Shown: positions 28,240 through 35,948 of the stretch, piece by piece
How positions within the stretch are numbered: position 1 is the stretch's first letter
Layout of the letters: every line of letters starts with the position of its first letter
Source of the DNA: Bacteroides sedimenti
GTDB taxonomy: Bacteria > Bacteroidota > Bacteroidia > Bacteroidales > Bacteroidaceae
Length of the DNA stretch: 64,000 nt
Direction: 5' to 3'
NCBI RefSeq assembly: GCF_040365225.1
Contig: NZ_AP028055.1
Location: 2,232,001-2,296,000 of the forward strand
The notes under the pieces: model-generated
Seen by the model: only the letters and a program-made list of their open reading frames with translations
The model's database searches: none
Told to the model about the DNA's origin: nothing
Program-made: the position numbers and the translations under genes

Positions 28240-29288
28240 AAAGTCTCCTTCAAAAAAGCCTTTCAAGGTTCACAATTTGTACAGTAATTATTCTTTTACT
28301 AGCAACCCCACTCTTTTATCTTCTTACCAAGTATTTCTATGCAGAAGATTTAAGGGAAATAGTTGAAGCTGCCCAATCAGGAGTTCCTCTTCCGAAAACA
28401 GACCTTGAACAAGACATGATTGTAGGCATTGCATTGCAGTTCGTTTTAATAATGAGCGTTTTATTGGCTTCATTAATCCTAATGTTAAAATTAATTTCCA
28501 AACGGCTTTGGGCTCCCTTTGATGAAACACTGAGACAACTTGAACATTTTTCGCTTGAAAAGGAAATTCCTCCTCTATTTACGGTAAGTGACATAAAAGA
28601 ATTTAATCGACTAAATTCCGTTCTCACTCAATTGATCAAGAACAATTTACGCAGTTATAAGATACAGAAAGAGTTTACCGAAAATGCATCACACGAATTA
28701 CAAACGCCTCTGGCTGTTTTTCAAAGCAAACTCGATTTATTGCTGCAGCAGCCCAATATGACCCAACAACAAGCCGAAATTGTACTAAGCCTATATGAAG
28801 TCTCTGCACGTCTTACACGTCTGAACAAGAATCTTCTCTTGCTTGCAAAGATAGATAACAAGCAATACACACAAATGGAACTTATTGATATAGTTCAGAT
28901 AATAGAAAGGACTTTGCCTCTACTGAGCGAATTTACCCAAGAAATAAAAATACGGAAAGAAATACAAGTTACATCGTTTACAATAAGGGCAAATAAAGCT
29001 CTTTTGGAAAGTCTGATTAATAATTTGTTTATAAATGCCGTACGTCACAATGTTGTTAAAGGAGAGATCACCATTATTATAACGCCCAATCAACTAATTA
29101 TTTCTAATACGTCCTCTGAAGAACAGTTGGATAAAGAATTAGTATTCGAACGTTTCCACCGTTCATCAGAAAAGATAAATGGAAACGGCTTGGGGCTAGC
29201 CATAGTAAAAGCTATTTGTAATTTTCACGGTTGGGGCATAGACTATCAATACAATGCAGGAAATCATGAGTTCATTATCAATTTTTGA
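28227..29288 (+). CDS. Sensor histidine kinase
   Basis: This 353-residue membrane kinase is partner of the preceding response regulator, whose 3' end it overlaps by 13 bases. Two membrane segments (about residues 14-35 and 65-90) flank a very short periplasmic loop of about 30 residues, so it probably senses something in or at the membrane. The H box is NASHELQTPLAVF with His156; the N box (LINNLFINAVRHN) and G box (NGLGLAIVKAI) of the ATPase domain follow, though the usual DxGxG motif between them is degenerate (QLIISNTSSEE). Confidence 0.93.
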   Translation: MDRMKSLLQKSLSRFTICTVIILLLATPLFYLLTKYFYAEDLREIVEAAQSGVPLPKTDLEQDMIVGIALQFVLIMSVLLASLILMLKLISKRLWAPFDETLRQLEHFSLEKEIPPLFTVSDIKEFNRLNSVLTQLIKNNLRSYKIQKEFTENASHELQTPLAVFQSKLDLLLQQPNMTQQQAEIVLSLYEVSARLTRLNKNLLLLAKIDNKQYTQMELIDIVQIIERTLPLLSEFTQEIKIRKEIQVTSFTIRANKALLESLINNLFINAVRHNVVKGEITIIITPNQLIISNTSSEEQLDKELVFERFHRSSEKINGNGLGLAIVKAICNFHGWGIDYQYNAGNHEFIINF

Positions 29289-29402
29289 ACGAGTATACGC
29301 TTTTAAAAATATATTCAGAGCTAATTTTCTCCAATTATCATAAATTCAAATTCTCTACAAATTTCTGTTTTAACTTCGCTCTTATTAAAAAGGATAAGGT
29401 CT

Positions 29403-30770
29403 ATGAAGATATTCATTGTTATTTTGTTATTTCTGATATTACATGGAATGCTGATGCAAGCCAGCAATATTCAAGAAGAAGCGAGTGGAATAATCTATTC
29501 AAAAGGGGAAATATCGCTTGAAGATATTCAGACCGTCAGAAACAATATTCAGAAAACATCAACTGGTGAGAATCTGTTTCTTAATACAAAAAATGAAACT
29601 GTGAATGTTCTATCTTCAAAGGAAAGTTTCAACATAAAACTTGATAAAACAACCTCTTCACGCGTCTTCCGAATGACTTATATTGGTGTGCCTCTTATTG
29701 CCGGTGGATTAATTGTAAAAAGTGAAGATGACCATTTCCGCAGTTTACGCAATGAATATCTACCCTCTTTTCGTCAACATTATGACGATTATCTGCAATA
29801 TTTCCCTGCCGTTGCTATGGTCGGGATGAAGATTGGTGGCGTAAAAGGACGGAGTTCATGGTTTAGAATGCTAGCTTCAGATGCTATTTCAATAGCCATT
29901 ATGTCTAATGTTGTAACTTCACTCAAATCTTCTACTAAAGTAATGCGTCCGGATGGTTCAGATAACAGGTCATTCCCTTCGGGACATACAGCTACCGCAT
30001 TTATGTGCGCTACCATGATGCACAAAGAATACGGACTTACACGCAGTCCATGGTACAGCATCGGTGCATATTCTATAGCAACCGCTACTGGACTTAGTCG
30101 TCAACTGAATAACAAACATTGGTTAAGTGATGTTATGGTGGGAGCCGGAATCGGTATTTTATCGACTGAACTTGGATATTTTTTGGCAGATTTAGCATTT
30201 AAAGATAAAGGTATTACCCACTCCAATCTTGATTACAAACCGATTGAGCGATTCGAAAAACCTTCTTTCTTTGGAATTTTTATGGGCATTAACATCTTAC
30301 CTGGTAAATATATAATATCCAATGATAATTATTTATCAACATCAACCGGAAGTAATGCCGGAGTGGAAGGAGCCTGGTTCATGAATCCCTATTTGGGCAT
30401 AGGGGGTCGTTTTTCAGTTGCCAGCATGCCAGTATTATTAAATAATGTGCCACAAACCGATCAATTGGATATTCTTACAGCTTCAGCCGGCACTTATTTC
30501 TCATATCCCATTTCAAAAAGATGGTCGGCCGGAAGTAAATTATTAGCAGGATACAGTCACTTCTCAAAATGTAATCTTTCTTCGTCAGAAGTAGTAGGAA
30601 AAACAGGAGGGATCAGCATTGGTACAGGCTGCTCCATGAATTATTTGGTGAAACAGAACTTTGGAATTAAATTCTTTATAGATTATAATCTTACACCCTC
30701 TCCTATCTCAACAAACAACAGTATTGAACATATGTTTACTTTTGGAGGATCGGCAAAAGTTCTATTCTAG
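29403..30770 (+). CDS. PAP2-family phosphatase with C-terminal beta-rich domain
   Basis: This 455-residue protein has an N-terminal signal peptide or anchor and a PAP2 phosphatase core. All three PAP2 motifs are visible: KSSTKVMRP, RSFPSGHTATAF and GLSRQLNNKHWLSDVMVG. The family dephosphorylates lipid phosphates such as undecaprenyl pyrophosphate or lipid A. After the core (ending near residue 275) comes about 180 residues of strand-rich sequence with alternating hydrophobics and glycines (YLGIGGRFSVASMPV, GISIGTGCSMNYL) ending in ...KVLF, which looks like a small outer membrane beta barrel. It stands 114 bases after the kinase gene and may be a target of that system. Confidence 0.85.
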   Translation: MKIFIVILLFLILHGMLMQASNIQEEASGIIYSKGEISLEDIQTVRNNIQKTSTGENLFLNTKNETVNVLSSKESFNIKLDKTTSSRVFRMTYIGVPLIAGGLIVKSEDDHFRSLRNEYLPSFRQHYDDYLQYFPAVAMVGMKIGGVKGRSSWFRMLASDAISIAIMSNVVTSLKSSTKVMRPDGSDNRSFPSGHTATAFMCATMMHKEYGLTRSPWYSIGAYSIATATGLSRQLNNKHWLSDVMVGAGIGILSTELGYFLADLAFKDKGITHSNLDYKPIERFEKPSFFGIFMGINILPGKYIISNDNYLSTSTGSNAGVEGAWFMNPYLGIGGRFSVASMPVLLNNVPQTDQLDILTASAGTYFSYPISKRWSAGSKLLAGYSHFSKCNLSSSEVVGKTGGISIGTGCSMNYLVKQNFGIKFFIDYNLTPSPISTNNSIEHMFTFGGSAKVLF

Positions 30771-30799
30771 AGTCACACATTGTTTTATCTTCCTGTGGT

Positions 30800-30826
30800 G
30801 AAGCCGAGTGTCAGCTTCCTTTTTTA
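30800..30826 (+). terminator. Weak terminator after PAP2 gene
   Basis: GAAGC at 30800-30804 pairs with GCTTC at 30814-30818, followed by CTTTTTT. The stem is short, so this is a modest call. Confidence 0.4.
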
Positions 30827-30888
30827 GGACGATAATTAATTAGACTGCTAAGTTATTAATTCCAGTTAATTGGTTACAAATTACCGTC

Positions 30889-31317
30889 TTAATGCATTGA
30901 CGGATGATTATAGCCGGAATATTGACGAATCATTCTAACTAATGTGTCATTACCAATCATTTCAACGCTATCTAAAGTATTGTAATAATCACCTAAAAGA
31001 AGAACAGAGGAATGTCCATCAGGAAAGTGTATTATACATTGCATATAAGGCTCACACCCATCAGGGATTGTTCCTTTTTTCATTGGTTTGAGGCTATTTA
31101 CTAGACATATGATTGAATCACAAACTTTTTCATTAGTAATCGAGCTTTTCACTAAGAATTCTGAATGTTCACCATTAATAACTTCTTCCCATTTTAATTC
31201 AACAATAGTTTCGATAGCATAATTTTGATATTTTATGTCTATTCTTTTTATATTCTTATTCTGACAGTTTAAGAAAACAAATATCAAAAAACAAATAAAT
31301 AATTTAATGTATTTCAT
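30889..31317 (-). CDS. Hypothetical small exported protein
   Basis: This 142-residue protein has no recognised family. It begins with a hydrophobic leader (MKYIKLFICFLIFVFLNCQ) whose FLNC could be a relaxed lipoprotein cleavage site. The body has two Cys pairs (CDSIICL and a later CEPYMQC) and ends HPSMH. It is the last of a run of minus-strand, very AT-rich genes for small exported proteins; the next upstream gene is 60 bases away. Function cannot be assigned. A periplasmic immunity-type role is one idea, based only on size and setting. Confidence 0.65.
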   Translation of the reverse strand: MKYIKLFICFLIFVFLNCQNKNIKRIDIKYQNYAIETIVELKWEEVINGEHSEFLVKSSITNEKVCDSIICLVNSLKPMKKGTIPDGCEPYMQCIIHFPDGHSSVLLLGDYYNTLDSVEMIGNDTLVRMIRQYSGYNHPSMH

Positions 31318-31377
31318 TATTTAACTATTTATAATAAACAACAATATCTGAATTTTGCAATACAAATAAAAGAACAC

Positions 31378-31941
31378 CTATTTTAAATAACTTGTCAGTT
31401 TTTCAACAAAGAAGATTTCCCCGTCTCCTGTATATATTTTTCTAAGCCTGATATTTTTATCAAAATAATAATAGAAGCAATCTTTTGAAAATCCCATATC
31501 TGCCCCACAAAAAACATACAAACTATCTTTACTATCGAATTTTACAAATTTAAATCCACCTCTTCTAAAGTCCAATAAAGAATGAGAAATATATATTTTC
31601 GTGGATATTTCTTTATTAAAATTCAAATATCCAGAAGTAATATCATCATTTGATAATTTCAATAAAACTTGTTTATCTTGCTTTATCAAATAATACCTAA
31701 AAGTTTTATTCGTTTCATTGCTATAGTAGAAAATTCGAGTTACTTTCTGAGTGCTTGCCGAAATATCCTTATAGAGCATCACAATACTATCAACATATAT
31801 TTTGTTACTATCCCTATCTACTCTGGTTATAGGAATAAGGCTTACTTTATTAGTTTTATTTACGCACCCCACAAAGTAAATAGAACTAATAAGTAGCAAG
31901 ATTATATAATTACTCAGGTATATCCTTTTTGTTGTTTTCAT
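31378..31941 (-). CDS. Hypothetical lipoprotein
   Basis: The 187-residue product starts at the ATG at 31941 (four codons inside the longest frame), which gives a positive N-terminus MKTTKR followed by a hydrophobic stretch and YFVGCVNK, a lipoprotein cleavage site. The mature part is strand-rich, with a basic C-terminus. No family was recognised. It belongs to the AT-rich small-protein cluster, with the neighbouring gene upstream ending 48 bases away. Confidence 0.65.
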   Translation of the reverse strand: MKTTKRIYLSNYIILLLISSIYFVGCVNKTNKVSLIPITRVDRDSNKIYVDSIVMLYKDISASTQKVTRIFYYSNETNKTFRYYLIKQDKQVLLKLSNDDITSGYLNFNKEISTKIYISHSLLDFRRGGFKFVKFDSKDSLYVFCGADMGFSKDCFYYYFDKNIRLRKIYTGDGEIFFVEKLTSYLK

Positions 31942-31988
31942 AATTAAAATCACCCGTTTTTTCAGATTTTATTCCATATCGTAATATA

Positions 31989-32612
31989 TTATTCACATCT
32001 TGTTTGTACGCTTCTTTTATAAAGAAGGTGACTTGTGTAATCTATAAAATTGTATTTCGAGAATCTGACTATATTACTTATAGGAGTATCCCAAAATGAC
32101 TTGTCATAACTAAAGCCTGATTGTGGTAAATAAACCATTGAATTAAATTTGGTTCCTGCCCTATTATGATATTCATAGCAATCACAAAAATTTCCTGTAA
32201 TAGGTGTCGCATATATATTAACTAATATCCATTTGCGCTTATCCCAATTCATCTTTATTGACTGAACTTTTACACGATTCTTGTCTATTAGAAATATTAG
32301 ATTCTCTATTTGCTCATCATAATTGCTATCAAAATCAAGTCTTGTTTTACTAGTGGATGTGAATATATCAATAGTATCACCCTTTATGCAATCATCTAAA
32401 TTATCCTTAGAAAATTCTGCAACATATAAAGGGGTAAGATAAAAATCATTACTTTTTATTGAGTCAACAGGAGTAATCCAATAATAATTTTTAAATTCTT
32501 TGTCAATAGATCTTTTCGATGAAAATGTAATAACAATAAATTTATTTGTTTGCCCATAACAAAACAAGCATATTACTGTTAACATCAGACTAACCATTAT
32601 TTTACTTTTCAT
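31989..32612 (-). CDS. Hypothetical secreted protein
   Basis: This 207-residue protein has a signal peptide; MKSKIMVSLMLTVICLFCYG is the likely start (ATG at 32612, ten codons inside the longest frame). The mature protein is rich in aromatic residues, with a CDCYEYHNRAGT segment. No known family was seen. The 12-mer ACCCGTTTTTTC occurs 26 bases beyond its stop and again just beyond the stop of the next cluster gene, hinting that intergenic pieces here share ancestry. Confidence 0.62.
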   Translation of the reverse strand: MKSKIMVSLMLTVICLFCYGQTNKFIVITFSSKRSIDKEFKNYYWITPVDSIKSNDFYLTPLYVAEFSKDNLDDCIKGDTIDIFTSTSKTRLDFDSNYDEQIENLIFLIDKNRVKVQSIKMNWDKRKWILVNIYATPITGNFCDCYEYHNRAGTKFNSMVYLPQSGFSYDKSFWDTPISNIVRFSKYNFIDYTSHLLYKRSVQTRCE

Positions 32613-32915
32613 ATGCCTTCCTCCATATTTAGTTAACTTCAAACTGTAATAAATTTACTGGAGATTAATTCATTAATTCTCCAGTTGAATTGAGATAATT
32701 ATTATCTAAATGAAATGTATATCCATTTTCGTGAGATAGTGCAATACTATTTCACTCTCAATGTGCATTGACTATTTCATTTTTTATTCCTCATAGACAA
32801 ATCTTATGAGATTTTTCTAATTATAAACAGTCCGATTTAAAGGAAAACACACAGTTGAATATTTAAGTCCGAAACCCTAATTTTATACTACCCGTTTTTT
32901 CGGAGTGAGGTCATT
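32613..32915. other. AT-rich intergenic stretch with one imperfect palindrome
   Basis: About 300 bases without a supported gene between two small-protein genes. It holds an imperfect 27-base palindrome at 32658-32684 (CTGGAG ... CTCCAG arms) without a T run on the minus strand, and the 12-mer ACCCGTTTTTTC at 32890-32901. No promoter could be assigned with confidence. Confidence 0.5.
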
Positions 32916-33494
32916 TCATTTTTTGTTCTTACCATAAGCTGCAGGGATAATATTATTTCCTTTGTATATATAATAGTAAAAATATGGATCAAAAAACGGA
33001 GGTGGATATCCCTCACCATTATCTTTTACTACATATTGATCATCTGGGAAATATATATAATTGAAATATTTCTTTTCGTTTGTTGGAGTCAGGAACTTAT
33101 AAAACGCCATTTCAAAATCAACCCTATTATCTATTCTTGATAAGACAATGATTTCTGCTTGTCTCTGCCTATCTTCAATATAACCAACAATCCTTAAGTT
33201 TGAACCAAATATAAAATATTTATTTAAAATTTCTTTTTTTGTAGATGTAAAACAAAACTCAGGTGCAAACTCATTTATTCTCAATTCCAAGACTATTACA
33301 TTATCGGATGCTTTTGATATATATGCACTATCTTTGATGCTGTTAATGATTGAATATAATTGTCTATTAACTACATTAAATTTTTGTAAGACAAATCCAT
33401 TTTGTTTGGACTCATTTTTACAAACGAAAAGTCCAATTATGAATATAATTCCAATACAAATAATATAAATAATATTTCTTTTTTTTGTATTCAT
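32916..33494 (-). CDS. Hypothetical membrane-anchored small protein
   Basis: The 192-residue protein starts MNTKKRN and has one long hydrophobic segment (about residues 8-26) that ends FVCKNESK. This is either a signal anchor or a lipoprotein signal using that Cys. The mature part is polar and ends with a Tyr/Pro-rich stretch (GEGYPPPFFDPYFYYYIYKG). No family was recognised. It is part of the AT-rich minus-strand cluster. Confidence 0.6.
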   Translation of the reverse strand: MNTKKRNIIYIICIGIIFIIGLFVCKNESKQNGFVLQKFNVVNRQLYSIINSIKDSAYISKASDNVIVLELRINEFAPEFCFTSTKKEILNKYFIFGSNLRIVGYIEDRQRQAEIIVLSRIDNRVDFEMAFYKFLTPTNEKKYFNYIYFPDDQYVVKDNGEGYPPPFFDPYFYYYIYKGNNIIPAAYGKNKK

Positions 33495-33671
33495 TCCTTA
33501 TTATTATTACATTATTATAATGAATATATTTATTGTGTGGTACATCATAGACTCTACAACTTATTATCTTATTCGTACGACCTAATGATAAACACTTTTT
33601 ATTAATTAATAATTCAAAATAGCTTCTAAATGAAAATTATTTCAGGAACAAACCAATACTAAAAATCTTTA

Positions 33672-33928
33672 CTACTTTTTAGCATTAGCCTTATTACTCT
33701 TTTTAAATGACATTAATGAAAGTTTAAGCCAAAATGACGTCCTAAACCGATAGAGCTTCATTGCGTAAGCTTTAACAAAGCATGGCTCATTATAATATGA
33801 TGCATCATAATTAAAATGAATATTTTTTTATTTGCTACACAAAAAGAATCTATCTGTTCACAAATATCGATATTTGGATACATTCTGCTTAATTTCCCAC
33901 AATCAACATCTTCCCATCTCTTTTTCAT
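33672..33928 (-). pseudogene. Small gene broken by a frameshift in an A run
   Basis: Starting at ATG 33928, whose A and T overlap the stop of the upstream gene (TAATG), the frame reads MKKRWEDVDCGKLSRMYP... and continues for about 35 codons to a run of seven A (in AATAAAAAAATATT on the minus strand). In that frame it then stops at CAA TGA, but shifting by one base gives a smooth continuation, HFNYDASYYNEPCFVKAYAM, down to KKSNKANAKK and a stop at 33672. One added A would restore a protein of about 85 residues. It is either a real inactivating mutation or a homopolymer sequencing error. Function unknown; the Cys-containing middle and basic end are the only features. Confidence 0.55.
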
Positions 33929-34143
33929 TATAAAAACCTATGCACTTTTGTCTTTACCAAAGAAGCAACACCATTTTTAACTTCAAAATCAGTGACGATT
34001 TGTGCAACTCCATTAATAGTATCTTTAACACCTGCTTTAATTATCATTTCTCTGTTTAAAAACACATTTGATATTGGAGAATCTTGTGCACTAACATCAA
34101 CACAAACAAGGAAAAACACCAATAAACTATATAGATACCTCAT
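33928..34143 (-). CDS. Hypothetical small secreted protein
   Basis: The 71-residue product starts at ATG 34143 with a clear signal peptide (MRYLYSLLVFFLVCVDVSAQ). The mature part of about 50 residues is strand-like, with VTDFEVKNGVASLVKTKV near its end. Its stop overlaps the start of the frameshifted gene downstream, so the two were translationally coupled. No family was recognised. Confidence 0.55.
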   Translation of the reverse strand: MRYLYSLLVFFLVCVDVSAQDSPISNVFLNREMIIKAGVKDTINGVAQIVTDFEVKNGVASLVKTKVHRFL

Positions 34144-34294
34144 AATTTGATAATTTTTTATGCCATGGAACAATTTTTTAATATGCTATTATATATAGGA
34201 TTTCTGATTTATAGCTTTTTACTAAAATATGCAATCATATCTTACATTTTTGATTTACACAATTAGTGGGATAGTGTCTTTTAGTAATTAACCA

Positions 34295-34654
34295 TTAAGC
34301 CAAAAAATATAAAAATAGAAATATTAGTGTCCCCATAATAACAAATAACAGCCAATATTCTCTTACCGACTTATATTTTTCCTTTTTGGACATTTTCAAA
34401 ATCAAGCCTACAACAATGCAAATTAAGGGAATTGTCAATCCGAATATTTCTTTAACAATAAAGAACTTTTCCAATTCTTTTGAAAGCATTTTCATCCCCC
34501 AAATTATAGATCCTATTGAACCTATATAACCATTTATATGGATAGAGTATGTTATTGAAAAAAAACCTTCTTTTATTTTTTTCTCATCTTTACAGGTTAT
34601 ATATAGAATAATAATTCCAAATAGAATCCATCCAATAGAATACAAATAATTCAT
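34295..34654 (-). CDS. Hypothetical membrane protein with about four helices
   Basis: This 119-residue protein is almost wholly hydrophobic, with membrane segments near residues 4-20, 40-58, 68-86 and 99-118 separated by Lys/Glu-rich loops (CKDEKKIKEG, KMSKKEKYKSVREY). The start lies 2 bases after the stop of a degenerate upstream frame, an arrangement often seen for a toxin followed by its membrane immunity protein. That role is inference only; no family was recognised. Confidence 0.6.
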   Translation of the reverse strand: MNYLYSIGWILFGIIILYITCKDEKKIKEGFFSITYSIHINGYIGSIGSIIWGMKMLSKELEKFFIVKEIFGLTIPLICIVVGLILKMSKKEKYKSVREYWLLFVIMGTLIFLFLYFLA

Positions 34655-34656
34655 TT

Positions 34657-34824
34657 TTATTTTTTATCTCCCTTTAACTTCTCTCTGTCTTCCAATATCT
34701 TATCAACAAGTCTTTCAATACCTGCGACTTTAAGTTTGGTTTCTTATTTTATCCATGGCATATGTGATGAATTAATTGTAATTGTGGCAGCATCCCTACA
34801 AATATAAATAAATTTATTACATTG
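34657..34824 (-). pseudogene. Gene remnant with internal stop upstream of the membrane protein
   Basis: On the minus strand this frame reads NKFIYICRDAATITINSS, continues to HMPWIK, meets a stop at 34744-34746, and goes on in the same frame as ETKLKVAGIERLVDKILE and a short Lys-rich end to a stop at 34657. Both halves look like real protein, the second a charged amphipathic helix, so this is probably the 3' end of a larger gene disabled by a stop and by loss of its 5' part (further stops begin just above 34824). The following membrane gene starts 2 bases after the end. Candidates include the tail of a polymorphic toxin, but no domain could be named. Confidence 0.35.
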
Positions 34825-35013
34825 TTAAATTTATAACTCTAATATAGTAAATAAATACCAAAAATTTAATACTCATTTTTTAATAACACTGTCATTCAAA
34901 GAGTACAATTTATATTTATTGCTCGTTCGGATTCAATCGGTTTCCCCTCATTGGATATTCTCTTGAAAGTCTCAATAGACTTGATATAACTTTTAAAGCA
35001 TTATTTCCCGAAG

Positions 35014-35152
35014 GGGTGGCAGAGGTGGTAGTAAAAAAGAGTGTTTTACGGTTTCAGAAAATGAAAAATGAAAATTCTTCAAAAAGAATTTTTTTCGATT
35101 TACGATTTACAGAAAGGTAAAAAGGATATTTTCTCTACCACCTCTGCCACCC
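35014..35152. repeat. Long-armed inverted repeat element, copy A
   Basis: The 18-base arm GGGTGGCAGAGGTGGTAG at 35014-35031 has its exact reverse complement at 35135-35152. The loop between them is 103 bases and contains an inner 9-bp hairpin (AAAATTCTT at 35071-35079 with AAGAATTTT at 35084-35092). The arm itself is built of two GGTGG-type repeats. Copy B downstream has the same layout, loop length and inner hairpin but different arms. It could fold as a large RNA or cruciform hairpin; no open frame spans it. Confidence 0.85.
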
Positions 35153-35282
35153 TTTGCCCAATATAGCATTCATTATCAATAGAATGGAAATAGATATTGG
35201 CGGGGTAGGTTTAAGGATAGTAGCTCTCTCATCCATCTGATATCTTGTATTTACCCCATTCCCGGTATGCAATAATTTAAAA

Positions 35283-35421
35283 GGGGTGTAGATGGTGTAG
35301 ATAAAACGACTGTTTTTCGATTCTAAAAAATGAAAATTGAAAATTCTTCAAAAAGAATTTTTTTCAAATTTGATTTTCTGGGAACATAAAAAGCTTGTTT
35401 TTACTACACCATCTACACCCC
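35283..35421. repeat. Long-armed inverted repeat element, copy B
   Basis: The 18-base arm GGGGTGTAGATGGTGTAG at 35283-35300 has its exact reverse complement at 35404-35421, and the loop is again 103 bases. The inner hairpin segment (GAAAATTCTTC to AAGAATTTTTTTC) is the same as in copy A. The arms differ from copy A at several places on both sides in a matched way, so pairing is kept. That pattern points to selection for the paired structure or to arm-by-arm exchange. Confidence 0.85.
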
Positions 35422-35801
35422 AGAAAATGATACATCATTGATTCTCTTGAATTTAGATTCTAAAACAAATGGTGCAGAAGAATTGGTATATTGGCAATAT
35501 CACTAAAAAAGAGACTCAAACAGATGGATTTCGGCAATGGTAGAGGGATAAAAACAGCACACCACCTCTCAGTTGTATCAATTGCTATTCACCAAATAGG
35601 TTAAATGTGGGGGGCCGACTGAAAACAAATGGCATTTGAGAACCTCTTCGATGGTTAATCCTTAAAAGGACAACCCATATCAGAGTCAACAAAATAATGA
35701 GTCAAACTAATTAATCGGTTTAGGAACATTAGTAGTCAGCTGGAATCAGATTATTGCAGTCAACTTAGTGAACTAACATAAAGAACGTCAAGAGTTAATC
35801 C

Positions 35802-35883
35802 AATCATGTACAAGATTAGGGGTAATCATGTACAAGATTAAAAGCAATCATGTACATGATTGGGGGTAAACATGTACATGATT
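35802..35883. repeat. Four-copy 22-bp array of 16-bp palindromes
   Basis: Units begin at 35802, 35824, 35846 and 35868, an exact 22-base period. The third, AATCATGTACATGATT, is a perfect 16-base palindrome; the first two read AATCATGTACAAGATT and the fourth AAACATGTACATGATT. Spacers are six bases (AGGGGT, AAAAGC, GGGGGT). Two helical turns per unit would place a dimeric DNA-binding protein on one face. The array starts 66 bases beyond the 3' end of the PL8 gene. No replication gene is near, so an origin role has no other support. Confidence 0.85.
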
Positions 35884-35948
35884 GCTTTAATTATTCCCGA
35901 TAAAAGGATTAGTTTATGCCGAAGATCGGGTTAAATGAACGAATGGAA

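Larger units (their letters stand above)
34825..35948. other. Non-coding 1.1 kb region with structured repeats
   Basis: No supported gene lies in this stretch between the small-protein cluster and the end of a PL8 gene. It contains two homologous long-armed inverted repeats (35014-35152 and 35283-35421) and a 22-bp tandem array (35802-35883), each listed separately. The 130 bases between the two inverted repeats and the 380 bases before the array show stops in the frames inspected and nothing I could name. A short inverted repeat CCCGAT/ATCGGG at 35896-35930 might weakly terminate the PL8 transcript. Confidence 0.6.

Noticed and set aside
29285..29521. 78-codon frame across the kinase-PAP2 junction
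   Set aside because: Overlaps the start of the PAP2 gene in another frame and shows no protein-like features.
33800..33830. Programmed -1 frameshift at the A run
   Set aside because: The heptamer in the zero frame is T AAA AAA, not a canonical slippery site, and no downstream stimulator was seen; mutation, tract variation or sequencing error is simpler.
35802..35883. CRISPR array
   Set aside because: Period is 22 bases with six-base near-identical spacers; no unique spacers and no cas genes.
35896..35930. Firm terminator call for the 35.9 kb PL8 gene
   Set aside because: The stem has only six pairs and a 23-base loop without a T run, so it was mentioned but not listed.
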